NCBI GenBank assembly: GCA_030374805.1
Contig: JARGSG010000147.1
Span: 1 to 64,000 of the forward strand
DNA from: Gracilaria gracilis
Lineage: Eukaryota > Rhodophyta > Florideophyceae > Gracilariales > Gracilariaceae
DNA length: 64,000 nucleotides
Direction of reading: 5' to 3'
Below the pieces are notes generated by a model, which saw only the letters and a list, made by a program, of their open reading frames with translations, made no database searches and had not been told where the DNA came from. The position numbers were made by a program, and so were the translations under genes. Shown here one piece after another: positions 43,501 through 54,170 of the stretch (the first letter of the stretch is position 1; each line of letters starts with the position of its first letter).

Positions 43501-43571
43501 CTCCACGACCTGCGACAGGCAGCTCTGAAAGAAGGCAAAGTGCAATGAACGAGTTCACCAGAGCCTCATAG
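40541..43571 (+). pseudogene. SMC6: SMC6 relic, broken by deletion, stops and an internal inversion
   Basis: SMC6 is an ATPase of the SMC5/6 complex for DNA repair and chromosome segregation. Seen: a basic N-terminus (MPKRAAEYTSRRR), an acidic GAA repeat, FMCHSRFKISL and Walker A GENGSGKSA near 41100, part of the first coil, and the hinge entry FKYPPIGPLAQHVKLRD near 41750, all on plus. Hinge and second coil follow on the minus strand (43076-41829), and the C-terminus is on plus again: NGGERSYKTLAF (signature motif) and FDEIYVF (Walker B) near 43255-43350. A stretch after Walker A is missing, several frameshifts occur, and a TAA precedes VYRFMCH. No functional product is expected. Confidence 0.88.
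41829..43076 (-). other. inverted internal segment of the SMC6 relic (about 1248 bp)
   Basis: The minus strand encodes IETALGRNLLMTYIAHHLQD, the hinge half with FNALVDMAQIE, and the second coiled coil. Flipping the segment joins LVQ to DGAIETALG at the left and KRRKEKLQ to ISRIVRNHFRQFLS at the right, both in frame. The breakpoints share an inverted 4-bp match, AGAT at 41825-41828 and ATCT at 43077-43080, a usual microhomology scar. Confidence 0.85.
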
Positions 43572-43605
43572 ACGTTTACCATTCTACTATTCTGCCAAAA
43601 CCCAC

Positions 43606-43949
43606 TGTTGAAAGTTCAAATACATGAACTGCACGACCTGTGTCACAAGAGAGCATAGCGCCAATAGCTCATCTGTTTTCTAATAGGTTATGGGCCCAGC
43701 TTTACGCTGTAGACCTTGGGTTTGAGTCCCAGAAGTGACATTTGACAAAGAGATTGTACATGTGTACAGCAGAAGAGGAGTTACAGTGTGAGGGTAACCA
43801 GATCAGGTAGATCAAATCTTCTGTAAGCTTTGTCCTTCGGCTTGGCAGTGAGCACTGGTCGAAGGGGAGTGTTGAAAGTTCAAATACATGAACTGCACGA
43901 CCTGTGTCACAAGAGAGCATAGCGCCAATAGCTCATCTGTTTTCTAATG
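43606..43949 (+). mobile_element. TRIM-type miniature LTR retrotransposon (344 bp)
   Basis: Two 80-bp direct repeats (43606-43685 and 43870-43949) begin TGTTGAAAGTTC and differ at one visible base, the last. Right after the first comes GGTTATGGGCCCAGC (43686-43700), complementary to the anticodon arm of eukaryotic initiator tRNA-Met, the half-tRNA primer used by copia-type elements. Before the second repeat is a purine tract (GGTCGAAGGGGAG). Flanks are the 5-bp target duplication CCCAC (43601-43605 and 43950-43954). The inner 184 bases code nothing, so an autonomous element must supply the proteins. Confidence 0.92.
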
Positions 43950-44009
43950 CCCACAGCTTGACGATTCGAAAGACTTATGGCGTTGTATGAAGTATTGCAA
44001 TCTCTATTT

Positions 44010-45489
44010 TCAGTCAAAGTTTGGTAAAAAAATGAACTTCAATATGTTCTTTGCCTTCTTGATCGATTTCCATCGTCCGAATCTATGCTCTGTGCCAACC
44101 GCAGTGGGCAGGAGTCGATGTTGATGGCCAATTGCAATTCCATTAACAAACTCAGGACCAGCATTTAAGCTCCGAGCTGGCTGTAACTTCGGGACATCTT
44201 CACATTTCCAGAAACGAAGCATACCACTGCCAGCTCCAGATACGGCTATGTCTGTGTTTCGAAAAGCAGATACGGAGAAAATCCAATTCTCACAACCAAG
44301 ACCTGAACCGTGGGCATGTTCGATAGTAGACAAGGGCTTCTTCTTATTCATCTGCCATAAGCAAACAGTCCCGTCATCCTCCCAGATACGAAACGATGCT
44401 CGCTAACCATAGAAACGGTATCCAGTAAATTGTGTTCCCATTGCGAAATACAAGTTGCGATCCCTCTACTACTTTGTACAACCGTAGCGTGCCGTCCCTA
44501 CCACAAAACAATGCGCGCTCCATTGACATAGAACTGATGGCATTCACGTCATTCCCATGCTCGAACAAAGTTTCCACATAGGCAATTTCGATGATATCCC
44601 ATACTTTGACAGTACGGTCAGCTGAGGCTGAGAAAAACTGTCGTGAGCCTAATCGAAAGGTGAGTCTAGCCACTGCATCTCTATAGCCACGCAAAGTCTC
44701 TATTAAACTTCCGGCACGAACGTCTCAAACGCGAAATACACCGTCTTTACCCCCAGACACCGCTGTATTTCCATCGTCGGTACTTGCTACAGCTAATTTA
44801 TTCCCTACATGGCCTTTCGCAGCGGCAGGATTCTTCTTCTTTGCTTGGTCAATGGTTGATTTAAAAAAATGTCGACATTTCCCGTTCTCGACATCCCAGA
44901 CAATCAGTCTGGCATCCTTCCCACCAGACACAGCGGTTGCATTGTCAAGAGAGCCAAATGCGACGCATGTTGGAGATAGAACGTGACCTTTGCAGTTGTT
45001 AATCTTAAGGCTGCTGATCGATGAGGAAAACCGATCAGCAATATGCGTGAAAGACTTGGCCTGGTCTCTCAAAGCTTGTTCTCGCAGCAACTTGTTGCTG
45101 GCCCCAAGCTGGTCTCTTTTAGAATCATCCCCATCGTCCGAAAATGCAGCATATTCAGAGACTCCAACATAGTCAAGGTACGCGCTGACCAAACGAAGCC
45201 TTTTTTGTTCCACGGTTTCGTTTTCATGGTCCGATGCATCACACGACTGATATTTCTTTGCTTCTAGTGCTTTGCTCAGTTTTGAAGCGTTTGAGATCGT
45301 GGTGCAGGCGGACGACCGAAGTGGGTACCTTTCTGATTCTGCTGCTTCCGTTCCTCGAAGCGCGGAGAACGGCGGTTGGCGAGCGATGTGAGTCCCAAGC
45401 GAAACAGAAGCCAGCAGACGTTGGTGCCTGAATGAAATTTTGGCTATACGATATGTGTTTTGCTTTGGAGCGTAGAGAAGACAAGACAA
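44010..45489 (-). pseudogene. RRP9: RRP9 (U3 snoRNP WD40 protein) relic
   Basis: RRP9/U3-55K is a WD-repeat component of the U3 snoRNP used in 18S rRNA processing. Seen on the minus strand: TVEQKRLRLVSAYLDYVG, several WD blades (KDARLIVWDVENGKC, SADRTVKVWDII, DGTVCLWQMNKKKP) and the typical end VGTEHRFGRWKSIKKAKN. Breaks: a TGA at 44725-44727 where a blade requires Trp (VFRV-stop-DVRAG) and at least two frameshifts around 44370-44410. The N-terminus has no convincing start. It lies next to the SMC6 relic, so both may come from one duplicated segment, or the lineage has lost both genes here. Confidence 0.85.
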
Positions 45490-46281
45490 TCACAAAGCAC
45501 AATAATTTTCAAAGCTCGGTGCTTCACACTCTAAGTACTTGCTCACCTGTCCGCCCTTTTCCAAACACGCCTTGAAATTGAGCAACAGAGCTGACGATAT
45601 GTAGAGAAGCGCAACCGGAAAACGACGCACGCAAAAGAGGCGAGAAAATTCATTACGAACCAAGATCTGTTTCAAGTCCTTGTATTTCCATTCTACAGAA
45701 GACCGTAGAGCATTAATTGAAGCATTTTATTCGAGCTGCTCACTTGAAGCAAAGAGCCTCTCAAAGGCTGTCTGCAACCACGGGCGTAAAAGGTATGCTG
45801 GATCTCCATAAACGTAATGCTGAAGGCCGTTTATAACCATACAATTTTGCATGATCGGCTCTATTCCACTTCTCCTCAAGAGCGTCAGATCGTGTCTTCT
45901 TCCTACTATCGGTCCAAAAAGATGAAAGATAAGCCCATCCGGCGTTGGAATTGTTTGATATTTTAGGCAGTGCTTGCGAATATGCCCAGAGTAGCAAGCT
46001 CTCTGATTACATCCCTCTCCGCCCGGGCGGCACATCACTATTTTTGTACAATCAATAAAGCCCACGCACCTTTCCAACAGAGCACCGCGACTACGTAGAC
46101 CTGCAGCATATATTGCACTGCGTTCGGCGAGGAGTCCATGTTGCAATTCTGTGATTAGTCTACCCTTCGATTCTACAAAACGCTCTAGCGCTTCCCAGAA
46201 GACTTCACTTATGTGACTGTACCTCATTCCGAACATCGGTTCCAGGTTATACCATGTGTGGGCTGAGGCTAAGCGCTTCAA
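45490..46281 (-). pseudogene. PIF/Harbinger-like DDE transposase relic
   Basis: C-terminal nuclease part of a DDE_Tnp_4 type transposase. Catalytic triad positions are visible: GFIDCTK (first Asp), VYGDPAYLLRPWL (second Asp), and SSVEWKYKDL (Glu) just after a TAA at 45727-45729 that interrupts the frame. GPIVGRRHDLTLLRRSG and the closing ALLLNFKACLEKGGQVSKYLECEAPSFENY also fit. The N-terminal region and terminal repeats are not recognised. Inactive. Confidence 0.82.
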
Positions 46282-46848
46282 AATTATGCAGCATGCAGTG
46301 ATAGAGTCTCATTTGTATCGGTTACGTGCAGTGTGGTTTGTTTCCCAGTTCATAACTGCAGCTACTCTGCCAATATCATTGCGGCGGAATCTGGAATCAG
46401 GGAGACATTGCTTATCGGAATAGACGTTTAAGTTGAATGTGGTTTGCTGAATGAACCAAAGCCTGTTTCCAAGTTGTTGACATCATCTCGTGGGCTTTGA
46501 ACTTCATTCCACAAATGTAGCAACAGTAGAGGATCTGTGTCGGCAACTACAGCCATTTGAAAAAGTTTGAGTCGTCGACTATTACGAGCGCGCGCGCGCG
46601 CCCAATTGAGTACTCATCTTGACGAACTATGAGGTGGTTACCGTCGGTACCACTACGCGATCCTGACCTTCGAAGTCTGACCATCTTCGAAATGAAAGGC
46701 TACGCGATTCCAACGCCGTGAAGTACAGTTCACAAATACCATGGGGCAAATTTCGTGTGGTGCGTGTAACTGATGGACACGGGACTTTCTACGATAATTT
46801 CTGTAGCGTAAATTCTCTAATGAAGGAAATTATGACGGTGATGAAGAC
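46282..46848. other. intergenic
   Basis: Includes a short (CG)n run near 46590. No gene seen. Confidence 0.4.
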
Positions 46849-46850
46849 TA

Positions 46851-48863
46851 CAGGGGGCCCTCGCTATAGTGCCACCCTCGTACATCCCTCTCAAAATGGC
46901 ACTATTCAGAAAGTGGCATTGCTCAAACACGCTTGCGATCAGATAGTTTTACATAACCTCGGTTGTCAGCAGCTGCCGCATACTGCCACTACATTCCTTG
47001 CGTTTGGCGTCCAGCAGAGCGCGCTTTGCTTTCTTCAGAAAGTGGACTGCGTTCGATATATTGCCGTCGATTGCAATTTGCTCAACTTCAGCAAACGTAG
47101 CACGCAGATGTGACTCGGAAGGCAAAATAAGAACCGAGAGATTTTCTTCATCTTCTGAACTTTCCCCCTCATTCGCTTTCTTCTCTGCAACAACATTAAC
47201 TTCGTCGAGAACATGCAGCTCGTCGTTCACCATCGTCTCTTTTATACCTTCATCTTCCTGAATACAAACCCAGCGCCGAACATCATCCACAGTAGTAGTC
47301 TCTTGAAGCTGATCAAAAAAAAGATCACGTCTATCAACTTCAAGAGATAACTTTTCAAGCCACTTTGTCATTTGTAGCACATCGTGATCCTTCACGATGG
47401 AAAATATTTTTCCTTCCACAGCAGTTATATCAGCTGCAATTAATACCAGTAGAATATTTGCCTTAACCCAGCAACGACTAATTGTAGCCTTTGAAACCTG
47501 TTCCCACGTTCGATAAACCAACTGTGCTACATCAAGCGTATGAGGGTCAAATCCTTCTTCAATTCCTTTCATACCCGCCTTCAATGCCGCACTGCTATCT
47601 CTTCGAATCTGCCGCGTTTCAAGGTTCTTTACAATTTCCCGAAAAAGCATACTTCGGTACAGAACCTTCCATGCAGCAATGATTCCCATATCCATAGGCT
47701 CGTGCAATGATGTGCAATTGGGCGGAAGTGTTATGATGGTCACCTGCTCTTTGCTATCTTTAAGATCTGTCCCGTGAGGCCCACAATTGTCCATGAGTAG
47801 TACGCAAGGTCTAGAGGTAGACTTCCTTATGAATGGTAAAACACGTCACAAAACCATAAACGAAACGTACGGGCATCGGACCAAGAATTTTTTTGACTGA
47901 AGTAGGGGACGGGTGGCTTTTCGAGACGAAAGCAACGTGGGTTCTTGGGCTTACCGATGATAGCCATCGGTATTTTCTTCGAACCATCAGCATTTGTAGA
48001 AACATATACCGTGACCCTCTCTTTTGCCTTCATGGCCTTTGTTCCACGGATAGAATTCTTGCATTCACCTGTGACAATGTACGTGCGACGCGGAAGCAGC
48101 TTAAAGAACAATCCTGTTTCGTCAACATTAAATATACATTCTGCATCATACTCGCGAAGCCGTTCTCGTAGGTTTGCAATATCTTCTGCCACCATTTGTG
48201 CTTCAACACTTCCTGCCTCCCCTGAGAGTGACACGGAACGCAGAGCATGTCTCTCAATAAACCCATCCGTCCAAACTTTGGACGCACAAAAATTCTTAAG
48301 CTTCAATTGTTCCTGTTCCTCTTCGACCGACTGCACCAATTCGTCACGAATCATAAGGGCTTTAGCACGTGTAACGCTTTGCGTGACAGGCATTTTGCGA
48401 GACGTAGCAAACGTGATGAATTGCATTAAATTCAGCTCAAGTGTTGGGAAGACCGAGGTCCTTGAAGTCTTTTTCTCTAACGAAAACAATTCGGAGTTTG
48501 CTCGTTCCAGTAGTGTTGGTGCTTTGCGCTTAATGTTGGTCACAGGCCTTCTGCTCACATTGAATTTTCTCATTACAACCGCAGCAGTGCTGCCTGTTCT
48601 GAGAAGTCTTGCGGCTTCGAGTTGTTACGTGATGGTCAATCGAGTGCGATGAGCATGGGGACGAGGTCTTGCAACGGTCATGGTGTGGAGGAAAGGTCTC
48701 CTCTGATCTTTGCCTTCACCGTATTGGGTCTTCTCTGGGCAGATCATGCTGACCTCGAGAGACTTTTGATTTTGCCATGGATTTTGTGCCACGCTATTTG
48801 GGATAGCATTATACGCGGGGCGGCACCATTCATCATGGCACTATTGCGCGACCCCCCCTCCTG
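46851..48863 (-). mobile_element. pogo/Tigger-like DNA transposon (2013 bp)
   Basis: Bounded by TA on both sides (46849-46850 and 48864-48865), the target duplication of the Tc1/mariner superfamily. The termini are imperfect inverted repeats: CAGGGGGCCCTCGCTATAG... at the left and CAGGAGGGGGGGTCGCGCAATAG... read inwards from the right, meeting again in ATAGTGCCA. The inside is filled by one minus-strand transposase gene. Confidence 0.85.
46949..48639 (-). pseudogene. pogo/Tigger-like transposase (one main frameshift)
   Basis: Reading on the minus strand: helix-turn-helix EAARLLRTGSTAAVVMRKF and NVSRRPVTNIKR, a CENP-B-like second DNA-binding region with KVWTDGFIERHAL, then the catalytic core FNVDETGLFFKLLPRRTY (first Asp), LLMDNCGPHG (second Asp) and TSLHEPMDMGIIAAWK (third Asp). 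A one-base shift near 47820 separates the two long frames (48573-47827 and 47794-46949), and a TAA precedes the helix-turn-helix. The C-terminal part is acidic. This copy cannot make the full enzyme. Confidence 0.88.
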
Positions 48864-48865
48864 TA

Positions 48866-49142
48866 CATCTGTCTCCCAGTCATGCATTTCCCACATTTAA
48901 TGATGCTCCTTCTGGTTGACATATTTATAGGAGATGTGGAAGACAAGTAGTTTGCGACGAAGCTTCAAGGCCGGTTTCCAACTTCATTTGCGGAAGTTGT
49001 TCGCGCGCTAGGTGAAAAACACGGACAAGACTGGAACTACGTTATTTCTCTCGTTTCCACAACCTTGCAACGAAGTTAGAGTTGCTGTCTTTGAGGGTCA
49101 GCGTTCGACCATAACTGCAAATAATTTGGATGCGGACTTTAG
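48866..49142. other. unique spacer
   Basis: Between the pogo-like element and the LTR of element C; no feature seen. Confidence 0.4.
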
Positions 49143-49913
49143 TGTAGTGCAATGCCCCAATCGGGAAAGAACCACGAAGACGTTCGGGATCCTACTAAGG
49201 CGGGGCAGCACAGTTACAAAGCCTTTCCAGGGATACCACGACGGAGTCGGTTTGTAAGGCCGATGTCACCCTTCACGCCAGGCGCAGGAAGGTACACCAG
49301 AAGCTGGAATCCGTGTAAACGGTGCGTGCGAATCCTCAGATGAGGCGGTGTTTCACAGGGGTGGCAAGTGTTGACAGGTGTCAGCACAAGCCCCGGGTCG
49401 CGGAGAGCAACCCGAAAAAAAGGAGAAGAGAAAGGGGAAGTCACAAGTGTGACGGAGAGAGACGGCAAAGCCGGGCAAATCCTTATACAAGGCGAACGCG
49501 ACAAATAGTGGTGTAATACTCCCACAATTGGGTCGTTTGGTTGACGCAGCGCGGATAGACGGTCCATATGCTACGGGAGATCCCTCCGAGAAGGGCTTGG
49601 ATACCGGCAAAGGCGGAGAGTCTAGAGCCAACCCTGGTTGGGGAGATTTATTTAGTGGCGGGGCCCAGTTGCCCCGACACTATATAGTGTGTAGCTAACC
49701 TCCCGTACTGTACGGCAAATACTATAATAATCAAGAATACTCCCATAAATGGTGCAGAACTACCAGCAATGCTGTGCCAATCTCCTGGACTCTGCCGTGT
49801 CCCACGCGTCCCATCCACCAACGTGGCCATCGTATGTAGTCATAATTAACCCAGCCGATATTTCGGAAAATAACCAAGTCGCGGGAATCGATCAAGGAAG
49901 GCGTTGCACTTCA
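49143..49913 (-). repeat. 3' LTR of element C (771 bp, single copy in window)
   Basis: The right border is set by the adjoining purine tract; read on the minus strand it begins TGAAGTGCAACG. The left border is set by the matching inverted terminus TGTAGTGCAATG at 49143, as LTRs A and B also have inverted ends of this form. TATATA lies about 230 bases from the start. No second copy is in the window, so the borders are inferred. Confidence 0.65.
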
Positions 49914-49927
49914 TATCCCCCTTCTTA
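49914..49927 (-). other. polypurine tract of element C
   Basis: Minus strand TAAGAAGGGGGATA directly before the LTR start, parallel to the tracts of A (8701-8715) and B (61792-61804). Confidence 0.6.
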
Positions 49928-49960
49928 GCCGAGGGCCTGACGCTTTTCGAGAGCGACGCG

Positions 49961-50149
49961 ATGGCCGACCAAGACTATAAAGAAACGCCTTCCTCAGGCT
50001 CGCCGGCAATTCCGTCCGACACAGAGCACACCACACTTGCCTACGCAGCACATACTCCTTCACAAGGCGAATCCCTCCGACAACTCGTGGAGTTCCACGA
50101 GCCTCACCAACGCACTCAACGTCCCGGACCACGCCGGTTATCGACTTAA
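49961..50149 (+). CDS. small Ser/Pro-rich ORF upstream of the antisense gene of C
   Basis: 62 codons from ATG 49961 (MADQDYKETPSSGSPAIPSD), stop 11 bases before the antisense gene's ATG. Element B has a counterpart at 61394-61732 that shares M-x-D...AIPS and the position directly ahead of the main ORF. No domain recognised; likely either a short product or a leader ORF. Confidence 0.45.
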   Translation: MADQDYKETPSSGSPAIPSDTEHTTLAYAAHTPSQGESLRQLVEFHEPHQRTQRPGPRRLST

Positions 50150-50943
50150 CGATTACCGAAATGTCCGGTCAGCAACCAAACCACCCTCCGCAGGGATACT
50201 TCACCGGCTTACGGTCCGTTCCCCTGCCACAGGGCAACACCAACCAACAACTTCCGCAAGGCGGCAACCAACCTGCGCAAGCAGTGGCGCTTCCGACGAC
50301 GCAGCCCACGGCTGAGCCGTCTAACCAACCCGTTGCGGGAGCAGGCCTGCAAGCGCCGCATCCGATGGCGGGAGTCATACCAGCCGGCATGCAAGTTCGC
50401 GTCTGGCCGCATTACGATACCTTGTTGGGGCTGAATATGAACAATTGGTTACACGACTTCAAGTTGAGGCACGCGCCCCGGTATCATCCATTGGCAGTCC
50501 TCAATGAGGCATTGGTAATGACGTACGCTGATGCGACCAACACCGTTCCGGGCGACCTACCCCCCGACGTCACGGGGTCGTGGGGTTGGAGGAACCGCAT
50601 AGCGATTCCTACCCATCACATCCGTCGTAACGGCAGACAATTGGTGGCGAGCGCACACGCGGCGCTCGTCATGCTTGGTTACCAACGGCTTCGCCGGACT
50701 CCATTCGAGTTTCCCATCCCCGCAGGATACGACTTTTATGTCGCGTTTTACCCCACACGCGGGGAAATGACGTACTGCGACCGCCTCGCGGCGTTAAAAA
50801 CCTTCGCATGGAGGTTCTTTCCTGCAGCGCGGCAGGCAGCCATGTGCTGGGAGCGACCGATACTTCAAGCTGAGTTCCGCTACCTTCCCCAGGCATCCCG
50901 GTCGAACTTCCTTCAGACCTGCATCCGTTATGAACGGCGTTTG

Positions 50944-51938
50944 TGTGGGGCAATGGCAATCCGATGTCGGCACAATGAAGCTTCTCATAATGAAGCTCCA
51001 TCCATTTAGCCCTGACGTGTCAGACTATGAATATGGACCCCGTTTCGGGTGAAATTGGAAATATTGTTGGGACGTACCTTGTTAGGTGAATCGGGGTTAG
51101 AACCTATGAAATAGGTGTACAGTAGGGCCTTGTGGCATATTTGTCCAAATATTTGACGTCACACCCGCTGGGTAGATACTTTGGCACCCTGACACTGGGT
51201 TGTCCACTTGTAGAGCCCTCGTGGGCGTGCGCAGCCCTAGAGAAAGTAGATAGTATATATACTCGGGCGATCTCGCCCTGGAGCCACTAAGTAAAACTCA
51301 CCTGAGTCGTATCTTCTTTCTGAAGTACGTGGTCTTCATCCCAAAGGCTGGGCTATGGTTGTTACTGCCTACGTAGGTTCACGACTCCTCTAAGGAGAGT
51401 AACCACGACTGGTCTCGGTACCATCACCCCTCAGAGTCCCTAAGAAAGTTCTTTACTACCAGTTTCTGCCTTGTTTCGCTCATTACCCCAGTATCAGGTC
51501 ATATTTGTTGTCGTTCACCGAGGTACCGGATCTTTGTTTAGTTCATCGTTTTACTGGTGCAGGTCTCGCTACCGTCTCTGTACAGAGTTATATTTGGACA
51601 ATCGTGTGTGTGTCTCGTTCCGCTATCGGCCCTGTTCCCGCCGTTGGCACGGGCCGTAGCTTCGCTCTTATGATTCTCCGTAGGAGCATTACACCGTCTT
51701 AAGGCGCCGTTCGCTCCACTTATAGACTCGTTCTCTCTTGATCCGTCGTCGGTTATTCCTCTCTAGGCCCACGCTCCTCTTTACCTCTGCTGGTTATTCC
51801 AGTACCGTCTCCGGTTTACACGCGGCTGCCACGCGGCACGCGCACGGGCAGAGGGCTCTACTTCTGAGTTCGCCCTTTTGTGGGAGCAGGACTCGGACAC
51901 CCTGGTGGATACATACCCTCTTTGGGGTTTGCTCTACA
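50944..51938 (+). repeat. 5' LTR of element B (995 bp)
   Basis: Begins TGTGGGGCAATGGC and ends TTTGCTCTACA. The 3' LTR begins TGTAGAACAATGAC; the four differences in these 14 bases are all A/G transitions. A TATATATA box lies near 51252. Confidence 0.93.
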
Positions 51939-51960
51939 TTCTAGTCTCCCGAGTTAAAAG
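51939..51960 (+). other. degraded primer-binding site of B
   Basis: TTCTAGTCTCCCGAGTTAAAAG aligns with the candidate site of A' (TGGTCTCCCGACTTAGAAG) at the same distance from the LTR end; the usual TGG start reads TAG here, another G to A change. Confidence 0.5.
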
Positions 51961-52084
51961 AGTCTAGTGGACTAGAGCCTGAAAAGGAAGTTTAATTGAC
52001 GTCTTACTCATAAGAGTTCGAAACTAGAAGTTTGTTGTTGTTTTTGAAGTTGTTTTTCCTCTTTGGTTTGTTTCTGTCACTGAA

Positions 52085-54030
52085 ATGGGATCCGAAAAAA
52101 GGCCAAGTCCGTCCAAGGTCCGTTCTGTCGGGTCTGGTTTACCCCCGCAAGCGCGGTCAGTTCCTGAACCGCTATCGGTGAAGGAGAAGAAATCAGGGAG
52201 CCGGAAACAACCGTCGAAGACGTCTGATGCCCCAGTGGCCGGGCCCTCTTCCATTCCTCTGGAAGGACCCTTATCCGCTGCTGCGGCAAGTGCGCAGTAT
52301 TATCCGAATTGGATGCCCAAGTTCGCATGCTTGAGGCCCAGAGCGCGGTGAGAGCTAGCTCTCAAGCCGCACTCAAAAAGGAGGTCGAATCGCTTCGCGA
52401 GGAAGTGAAAGACGCTCAAATGAGAGATGTTTTGGGAGAAATCCAGCTCCTGAGACAGGAAATGAACTCAATTATGGAGTGCTTTGGTTCCCCACAGGGT
52501 GTCGTAGATGTCTATCATCGGACAGTGGAAGAGTTCCGTGCCACAACGGATCGAATTCACGCTCGTCTGAATACCCTCGAAGCCATTATGAGAATGGATG
52601 GAGAAGAAGGAGTTCCCTCACGAGAGAAGTCCGTTTCGAAAGATTTCGTTCATCACTCTGATAAGAAAAGCCATCGCAAGTCCTCAAAAGAGTTTCTCCA
52701 CCACGTGGATTCGTCTGACTCTGACTCTGACAGCTCGGACAGCTCGTCATCGTCGTCGTCGTCATCTTCCGTTGCCTCGGAAGGTAGTCGTCGTAGACAT
52801 TCTCGATCGTTTCGTTCAAGGGCCACGTTTACCTCTCAAGGTGCAATTCGTACCCGAGAGAAGGGAGCTAAGTGTCCTGGTCTTAAGGAGTTGAAGCCTA
52901 CAAATCCGCTTTATCGGAAGTTGTTATCGTACCGTTACTATCGGTTACAGAAGTCCGAAGGGAAGAGAACCTCTAGAAGTACCGAAAAAGTGAGGGCCCA
53001 CATCCGTAAGCTCAGCGTGAAACTCAAGAATCGCGAGTTTACAGGAGAAGACCCCATCCGGGTGCTGGATTTCCTCTCTAGGTTCGTTCATGAAGCCAAT
53101 ATTCTTGGAATGACGGAGAGACAGGCGTACGTTGCCCTTTCCTACTCCCTGGAAGGTCAGGCTGAAGATCAGTTTAATTCCATCCTTGGATCGTCAAGAG
53201 CCTTGGAAGGCGGCGTTAATTGTTGGCCCGAAGCGGTTCATGACCTCTTAAGGTCATACGCTACTGGTCATGTCATTCAGCAGGCTACGTCGGCCCTTAG
53301 GGAACTGAGGCAACGTCCGGAAGAAACGGAAATGGCTTATTCAACGCGCCTGAATAGGGCTTTCCACCCCTGTAATAATGTTCATCCTTCACAGGAGAGA
53401 TGTGCGATGTTTGTCGATGGGGGAAATCCCGCGCTTCGGGCACTGGTAGCCCGTTATCGGGAGGAGAATCGGAAGATAACCTATTTGAAATTGGTACAGT
53501 ACGCCCAGGCTGAAGGGGATACGCTCCGAGCTCGTCGTCCTTCCAAATCGACGCCTCGTAAGGTACTGTTTGCCAACAATTCTGACTCTTTTCTGGCCCT
53601 TTCATATGGGAATGAAGCCAGTATGGACATGGATAATGTGCACCTCATAGGTAGTAATCCGACTTCTATCGGCACTTCAATTGCCACCTCGGAATTGCCA
53701 TCAACCACGGTGCCGTCTACGGAGTGCGATCCGGCCCTGTATGCTCAGGACCGCCGAGTTCCGGCAGCACCGATATCCTATGAAGGTCGCATGATGAGGA
53801 CAACTCGCCCAGGATGGAGTGATAGCACCCAGCAGGGTCGTGTTATAGCGCGTCCCACCGATGGTTCAATCGCAGTGATCTGCTTCGAATGTTATGAGTT
53901 TGGTCATATTTCACCGCAGTGCACGGTCCCGGCAAGGAAAAGGTTGAAAATCGTCACTCAGTTCGAGTCTCTGACGCCCGAGGAACAGGCACGGGTCCCC
54001 AGAACATCTTATGAAGGCGCTAAGCATTAG
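52085..54030 (+). pseudogene. gag of element B (one frameshift)
   Basis: Starts at ATG 52085 (MGSEKRPSPSK), shifts frame near 52300, then runs open for 573 codons. After a coiled coil (LDAQVRMLEAQ...) and a Ser-rich tract (near 52720-52790) comes the capsid-like region (NREFTGEDPIRVLDFLSRF), which matches the A' gag motif FTGDDPIAVIEFLQKF. The nucleocapsid zinc knuckle CFECYEFGHISPQC is near 53880. Stop at 54030. Confidence 0.88.
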
Positions 54031-54170
54031 TTGGCCATTCAGGGAGCTGCTGGAACCATGCATGGTAACCCTGCTTTCGCGCAGAGTAACTTTTAGGCTC
54101 AGCGTCGCGAACCGGTAAACAGGAATCAAGTAGTTTCCGCGGAGGGAAATCGACCGCATCAGGCGGTTCC

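Noticed and set aside
43606-43949. Simple tandem duplication of 79 bp
   Set aside because: The primer site, purine tract and CCCAC target duplication show that the two copies are LTRs.
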